The position numbers and the translations under genes were made by a program. Positions 58,141 through 64,000 of a stretch of 64,000 bases of DNA are shown here, piece after piece (position 1 is the first letter of the stretch; every line of letters begins with the position of its first letter). Below the pieces are notes generated by a model that did not search any database, was not told the DNA's origin, and was given only the letters and a program-made list of their open reading frames with translations. The DNA is taken from positions 3,047,532 through 3,111,531 of the forward strand of contig BCJX01000001.1 of NCBI GenBank assembly GCA_001600415.1. The letters are read 5' to 3'. The stretch comes from Pascua guehoae. Its lineage: Eukaryota; Basidiomycota; Tremellomycetes; Trichosporonales; Trichosporonaceae.

Positions 58141-60601
58141 CTACATGAGCCACGTCCAGAAGCGCTCGACCCAGTTGCGCGGCGGCCTCTCCTCGTAGCA
58201 GTCTGCCTCTACATCTGCGAGGCCCGAGTAAAAGTCCATATCTGCGGCGCGGACAAACTTGCAGCGCGTGGCAATCTTGTACCCGATCCACATGCACGGA
58301 AAGAGCCAGATGGGGATATACGCCGTGACGAAATTGGCCGTGCTCCACTGCCCGGAGAGAAAGTTTTGGAATCCGGAAAAGAAGAGGATGATGGTGATCA
58401 TGACAATAGCGTACCACGCGCCAATGGCATGATTGTTGCCGCGGGACCAGTAGGGGAGCGTCGTGCGATCGATGCCGTGGGCCTTGAGACCCTTGTGGAA
58501 GCGGATGTAGAGCAGGTTGATGCCCCACCAGCTCAGGAGCCCCGCGGCGGCCGTCATGTTGGCCAAGTATCCGAATGCGACGCCCGCCGTCGACCCGAGC
58601 GACATGTATGCGAGCCCCCCGAACAGGGCGCAGAAGATCAGACAGTAAAGCGGCAGGCCCTTGCGCGTCGTGTACCTGAAAAACTTGGGCGCCTGGCCCG
58701 CCTGCGCGAGCCCAAAGAGCGCACGCGACGAGGTGAACAGGTCTGAACTCGCCGCAGACCACGCAGACGTCAGGAGACACGCGTTGATAAAGCTCGGAAG
58801 CACCTTGATGCCCGAGTTGCGGATCGCAATGACAAACGGCGATGCGAGCGCCGTGCCAGAGTTGAGCGCGAGGCCCGGGTCGTCGGACGGGACCAGCAGG
58901 CCGATGATGAATGTGCCCCCACTGTGATGGTCAGCAAGGGCATGCGGAAACCGCGGCGAGAACCGCGGTGAGAACCGCGGTGAGACACCACGGGCGCAAA
59001 GTCGCCTTGGAGCGCAAACGTACAGGTAAAAGACGAGGATACGAATGTAGACGCGCTTAATAGAGCGCGGCAGGTTGCGGCGCGGGTTCTTGGCCTCGGC
59101 AGCGGCAATGGCAATGATTTCAGTCTACACCTTGTCAGCGGCGATCCAGCGGGACAAGTCTTGAGTGGCGATCCAGCGGGGGCAATGCTTTGACTCACCC
59201 CGATGTATGAGAAGGCAGCCTGCGTCAACACGGCCCAGAAACCGAGAAACCGCCCAGTCGTGCCCGGTATGCCATTGTACTGGACCTGGGGACCTGTCAG
59301 CCCCACCCTACAGTTGAGATTATTACCAGCCGCTTTTGCGGGATGGCACTCACAAAGGCTCCCGGGTGGCGCCAGAACCGGAACCCGATCGTCGTGTGGT
59401 CCGGGCCGCCGCCGCAGGTGATGACGAGGCCCACGAGGATGAGGCCGATAATGGTGAGGACCTTGATGGAGGCAAACCAGAACTCGCACTCGCCGTAGAT
59501 GCCCGCGCCGAAGAGCTGGCGTGAGCAGGGTACAGTATCAAGCGAGGGCGGCCAAGAATTATGCAGGTTGGGCCGATTTCAGGTCCAGTCCACTTTGAGT
59601 GGAGGGATTGTGACACTCACATTGATGACGATGACGACGGCGAGGCACAGAGTGATCCACGCCGCGTTGCTCGTGTGCTTGTCCCAGAGGTTGATGAGGA
59701 CTGCCGCTGCCGACAGCTCGGCCGGCAGGATGATTGTCCAGTTATCTAAAAACCCGTCAGCTTCCAGCACAGCATTGTACCCAGCCTTCCCCTGGTCCTA
59801 TACCCGTACCCAGCCTCCACTCGTCCTCTACCCTACTTACACCAATAATTCCAGCCCATGGCGAACGCGAGGCCGCGGTCGACAAACCGGGCCGAGAGCG
59901 TAATGTGCCCCCCGGCGATGGGGAGGTAGGCGATCACTTCGCCCGCCGAGATCATCGTGCAGTAGCAGATGGAGCCCATGAGGGCGTAGCCGAGGAAGAG
60001 ACCGAGGGGCCCGCCGTGGTTGAGCGCAGAGCCTGTGCCGAGGAAGAGACCTGTGCCGCTGGGGTGTGAGTTTGTGCACTTGCACAGTGTGCCACTGCCC
60101 CCGGCTTTTGGTGACAACAATGGCGAACATGTTATTTGAGCAGCATGTGGGGCAAGGTGGCTGCTATGCACTCGAGCCTGTTTCACCTTGCGCCCGCAAT
60201 CTCGACACGCGCAATCTCGACACGCGCAATCTCGACACACACCCGATGTCGACATACCCCCAAGATCGACAATGCTCAGGAAGGCAAACTCCCAAGCGGC
60301 CCCTTTCCCGACTTCCGAAACACATCAAGTACACAATACACGGCGTCGTTGCTACCCCCCAAGCGGCACCAACACCCGACAGTACTCACATGACACCGCC
60401 GATGGAGATCATGGCCATGTGCCTCGACTTGAGCTGGCGCTTAAGCCCCTTTGAATGCGAGTGTACATCCTCCTCGTCCTCGATGACCGTGCCCATGCCC
60501 TCGGGGTCGTACGCGGGCACCACGCGGGCGTCCGGGGCGCCACCCACCGGCACCTCTTTGGTGTTGAGCGCAACGTCCTTCTCGGATGTGTCTAGCGACA
60601 T
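58141..60601 (-). CDS. Amino-acid permease (AAT/YAT family)
   Basis: Plasma-membrane proton-coupled amino-acid importer with the family's 12-helix plan; substrate not predictable. Seven exons: 60601-60390, 60058-59841, 59745-59621, 59515-59354, 59285-59199, 59124-59024, 58921-58141, giving 561 residues, the normal family size. A hydrophilic N-terminal tail of about 55 residues is followed by SRHMAMISIGGVIGTGLFLGTG in TM1. Other family motifs are AGGHITLSARFVDRGLAFAMGWNYWYNW, GFRFWRHPGAF, SYIGTEIIAIAAAEAKNPRR-NLPRSI and SAASSDLFTSSRALFGLAQAGQAPKFF. The C-terminus ends RFWTWLM. The chosen ATG is 60601; an in-frame ATG at 60673 would add 24 residues in a CT-rich context. Introns 1 and 6 each contain a small minisatellite. 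Confidence 0.95.
58949..58984. repeat. 12-nt AACCGCGGTGAG repeat in permease intron 6
   Basis: Three tandem 12-mers (58949, 58961, 58973); the first has C for T at one site. Each includes CCGCGG, a 6-bp palindrome. It lies inside the 102-nt intron. Confidence 0.9.
60196..60240. repeat. 15-nt GCAATCTCGACACGC repeat in permease intron 1
   Basis: Three tandem 15-nt units start at 60196, 60211 and 60226; the last differs at one base. The repeat is within the 331-nt first intron. Confidence 0.9.
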
Positions 60602-62041
60602 GGAAAGCTGAGATTGGGAGATTGGGTAGAGCTGGTCGTGAGGGAGGGAAGGGTGGCGACTGGTCTGCATCATTATGTACCGTCATGTCCAAGGCCAGGC
60701 GCTCGCCTCCTTCTCTTCCCTTTGGCAGGTGGCTGAGTCAACTGGGGCTCCATCGCGACTGCATTTCGACCGCGACTGCGTCCACCAAGTGGGGATCAGC
60801 TTGCCGCCACACTCTGACCATTCCACAGCAGTAACCGAGCGCGCAGCCCCCCCGCATCGTCTTGCACGAGCTGGTTGAACGAGGCGGATGGGGAAGCGAG
60901 ACTAGCTGCAACCGCTAGGCTGGTCGCATCCGCCACAAGTGGTCCTGGCTACCTGGGTACAAACAACCCCCACCGCAGCGTGCGTGGCGTACGTGGCTCT
61001 GGGCCGTGGGCCTCCTAATTGCAAACTGTGCTCGTGGCTGCACATGCTGATTTTGTGTCAAGCCACTAGATACACGGTGGTACGGTAGCTACTGTACTCG
61101 GCGTGGTGTGGGGTCTGGGTCTGGGTCTGGCTACGGGGGGTTATTAATAATCGTCCTAGCAATGAGATCGGCTGGGCTAAGAATAAAGAAAGGCTGCGAC
61201 CCTCGTGGGGAATGACGACGTGACTCACAGTGCAGATTGTTTCGTCTACCAGCGAGCTGCATGCTAGCTACACCTACATTACTAGACGTGCATGCTCGAG
61301 AACTGGGTGTGGCGCAAATGGCCCAGTTCCAGGCCACCATTCTAGTTTCTCCTCTGGCAACTCGATCTGGTGCCACTGTCGTCAGACCGCAGACTGCAGC
61401 TCGCAGCTCACCATTCCAGGTCGAGCGCCGTAAATACTCGACTGCGACGAGGGCATCGCAGTTCTACTGCACTGCTCGAAATAACATTATCAGGGTCCGC
61501 CGAGACGCGAGCAAACGTCGACGACGCCGGGGACGCGGTAACGTGTGGGGCCCACACCAGATATTTGGGAATGTGTGCCTGAAAATGGCGATGGGTAAGT
61601 GTCAACATGCAACAGGTGGTGCAACCCATAAATGACTACAGGATGGAGCAATAATGACCCAACCATGTTGTGCGTCGCTTAGCTGTAAGCGTCCTCGCCC
61701 GCGATTGATCAACAAGTGCGTGCTAAAGTGGTGCACAGCTGGCGCACAGTCAAAGCGGGGACTGGTGCCCCATACTACCCTCCCCCTTGCCGCGTTGTCG
61801 CCAATGACAGCCACCTCACTCCTAGGTCACAGCCTCCAAGCGCCACGGTGGTGCCCCAGTGCAAGGTCCCAGTCGCAAAAGGCTTCATAGGAGAGATGAT
61901 ATATGTATGGAAAAGCACAGACCCATGCTATAGAGACGACATGTGGCGGACTCGGCGGACTCGGGTCCTGTGGTGGGACCGAGGGTGATGAAATGAGATA
62001 TGCAGGGGGCAAATCAGGAGATGGGAACGATATTGGCGCGC
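60602..62041. other. Permease promoter and intergenic DNA
   Basis: 5' flank of the permease gene and 3' flank of the next minus-strand gene. A TCTGGGTCTGGGTCTGGC-like patch lies at about 61110-61130 and a polyA/T patch around 61140-61150. No gene is supported. Confidence 0.4.
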
Positions 62042-63392
62042 CTAAATCTTGCTTGCGAAGAACCACGAGTCCACTGTCCAGTCAGACACCAACGTCCTAT
62101 TCCATTACGCTGACGCCCTACACGTTACTCACTGTCACCATCGTTCTCCCCGCCAGCGTAGCTCATGTCAATCGAGCCTGCAAGCTCGTAGCCGAGCTGA
62201 TCCATCGTGGTGAGAAGGGTCATGGCGAGAATACGCGCCTGGGTCACTGCCTTGCCGTCCGAGGTCGACCACGGGTAGCCGCGCAGCTTCATCTGGTAGC
62301 AACCAAACTCCTTTTCGTGTTGTTTCTGGATCCCCTCGGGCCATACAGCCTGGCGTTAGTAGAGTTGACATGGGCATTGGGGCTTGGACAATGCTGATGG
62401 CAACCATCGTATCCCACGGGTAGGACTGCGTTGAAGCCACAGCGACATCCAACCTCCCTTCGTACACGGACAGCCCCGTACTCACAACCACGGTATTGAT
62501 AAAGGCCTGCCTGATCGCCTCGTTTGGCGCGTCAATGATGCGGATCTTGTCGTACTCGTTGAACGTAATGGCGAAGAACGTGCGTGGCACTGGTGGGCCG
62601 GCACGGAAGAAGAGCGTGTCCTTGTCGGTCTGCTTCTTGCTCAGATCCACAGAGGCGGCGAGGTGCCACCCCTGCTGCGAAAAGGCGTGCAAGATGTGGA
62701 TCATGAGGCGGCGCGACGGGATCGCTTCGCTACCTTGGCCAGACCCTGGCGTTCGTTAGCGATTGCTAGGCATCATGGTGCTGCAGTGATTGGGGTTGTG
62801 CAATCTGTCGCAAGCTCGAGGTCGCCAATGAGAGAGAGAAAAAGGAGTGGGAGTGACTTTCGTGGGCGTCGCGCTCTTACGCATGGACCGCGCAAAAGCC
62901 ACCAACCGTGACGCGGGCCAAAAGCAGCAACAAGCCAGATGAGGCACTGCCAAGGCCGCCAAGGCTGCCCCGTGCTTCCCCATAGCAGCATGCGGCAACC
63001 CAACCTGTGGGCTGTGGGGCAGGACGAGGTGCAAGCGGCACACGGGGCAGGTTGTTCTTTCGTCCCAAGCTCGACGGACACTCACAAGGATACCCAGACA
63101 GCTTCATCTCATAGCCCCCATAGTCCTTTGTGGACCGCTTCTGGACGCCCTGGGGCCACGCGCGCACGACGACCGCGTCCATGGTGCTGACAACGTCGGG
63201 TGGGAAATGGACAAACCGCAGCTTGTCCGAGCTCGACAGGAGGAGGGCGGCGTAAGTGGGTGCAACGTTTGAGGACCCGCCAGCTGGTTGCTGCTGGAAG
63301 GGGGGCGGCTGGACGGGCACCTTTTGGTCCGGGTTGTAGCCGCCATTCGGCCCGCCTACAATGTAGGTTGGGGCAGCGTTGAAGAATGACAT
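62042..63392 (-). CDS. Uncharacterised protein with an internally duplicated domain
   Basis: Four exons: 63392-63086, 62745-62486, 62349-62133, 62073-62042, giving 271 residues with all junctions in frame. After about 60 residues that include a Gln/Pro-rich stretch, two related halves follow. Half one has WPQGVQKRSTKDYGGYEMKL-SGYPWS, then QQGWHLAASVDLSKK and DKDTLFFR. Half two has WPEGIQKQHEKEFGCYQMKL-RGYPWS, then QLGYELAGSIDM and DMDSWFFASKI at the C-terminus. Half one also carries a middle part (FFAITFNEYDKIRIIDAP). There is no signal peptide or transmembrane segment, so a cytosolic protein is likely. I recall similar motif patterns in unannotated fungal proteins but cannot name a family; function unknown. 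Introns are 340, 136 and 59 nt. Confidence 0.75.
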
Positions 63393-64000
63393 GGGTGGAG
63401 GTGGACGAGTGGAAAGTTCTATGGGGTGGGATAGAGGAGTGTGAGTGTTGGTGTCTGTGAAGAGGGGGATGAGAGAGAGACGGCAAGGTGGTATGGACAA
63501 TGTTGCTTTTAAGCGTTGTTTGCTGTCACTGTCCACGAGCCGCGGAAGTGTGGGAAGCGTCGGAAGCGTCAGAAGCGTCAGAGCGTCAGAAGCGTCGTCG
63601 GATAGCGTATATGATAAGAGTACAGTGTGCAGTGCAGTAGTGCAGTGTGTTCTGGACTTGGAGCAGCGGTCCATGCGGTGCGCAGTCGCCATCCTTTGGC
63701 CCCTTTTTGGATTCCTTTGATTCTCTTGGCAACAAAGAGAACGCCAAACAACCCAGGTACAGAGGGAGTGGGGGGCCAAAGAGAACAGGCATAACATGAT
63801 GCATGATGATGATGACGAACAGCGAACGAGCGCTACTCCTCGTGACTCCTCCTCAGACCCTGACCTGAGGCCCGCTTTTCCTTTTTGCTCGGCAGCGTCG
63901 GTTAACAAGCGAGCCAGTGAGCAAGTGGAGGTTGGTACCCACTCTCCAACCCTCCGTGTCCAACTTCTCAAACTCACAGCTCACTCTCCCAACACTCCCT
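63393..64000. other. Upstream flank of the duplicated-domain gene
   Basis: Promoter-proximal DNA with a GGAAGCGTCAGAAGCGTC-type repeat at about 63560-63600 (9-nt period GAAGCGTCA). The rest, to the window edge, shows no supported gene. Confidence 0.4.

Overview
The window is a GC-rich piece of a fungal nuclear chromosome. The gene set (fungal Zn2Cys6, SFP1-like and TEA transcription factors, PP1, U1-70K, Cactin, an AAT-family amino-acid permease) and the intron style point to a basidiomycetous yeast, most likely a Tremellomycete such as a member of the Trichosporonales. The lineage is an inference. All ten protein genes I can support contain introns. Their introns have GTGAGT/GTACGT/GTAAGT-type donors and a CTAAC or CTGAC branch site only a few bases before the acceptor AG. 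Nine of the ten coding sequences could be assembled from start to stop so that every junction kept frame; the tenth runs off the left edge.

Layout: 1-3191 (-) TCERG1/CA150-like WW-FF protein (3' end outside the window), with a 936-nt repeat-filled intron inside WW1; 3622-6818 (-) Zn2Cys6 transcription factor; 6819-14088 long gene-poor stretch with a 12-nt repeat array and a 38-nt poly(C) tract; 14089-15340 (-) protein phosphatase 1 catalytic subunit; 15341-19926 gene-poor; 19927-21914 (+) single-pass membrane protein whose only intron contains the assembly gap (N at 21265-21451); 23167-23262 (-) intron-containing tRNA-Pro(UGG); 24824-27214 (-) SFP1-like split zinc-finger factor; 27215-31140 gene-poor; 31141-32998 (-) SURP-like hypothetical protein; 33292-36675 (+) Cactin; 37539-37620 (+) initiator-type tRNA-Met with an intron; 38503-39832 (-) U1-70K; 39833-50710 a 10.9-kb gene-poor interval; 50711-53616 (+) TEA/ATTS-domain factor; 53617-58140 gene-poor; 58141-60601 (-) amino-acid permease; 62042-63392 (-) conserved-looking protein with an internally duplicated domain.

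Functional themes: four of the ten genes belong to, or look tied to, pre-mRNA splicing (TCERG1-like, SURP-like, Cactin, U1-70K). The SURP-like/Cactin pair is divergent and shares a 293-bp promoter with a palindromic E-box. Three genes are transcription factors, and two of these sit downstream of the largest gene-free intervals. PP1, the permease and SFP1 relate to growth and nutrient signalling. I see no transposase, reverse transcriptase, CRISPR array, secondary-metabolite cluster or other accessory system. The unusual content is non-coding: minisatellites in introns and intergenic DNA, mostly with unit lengths divisible by three, recurrent C/G homopolymers, intron-bearing tRNAs, and a small repeat-encoded ORF behind a TATA box at about 9.9 kb.
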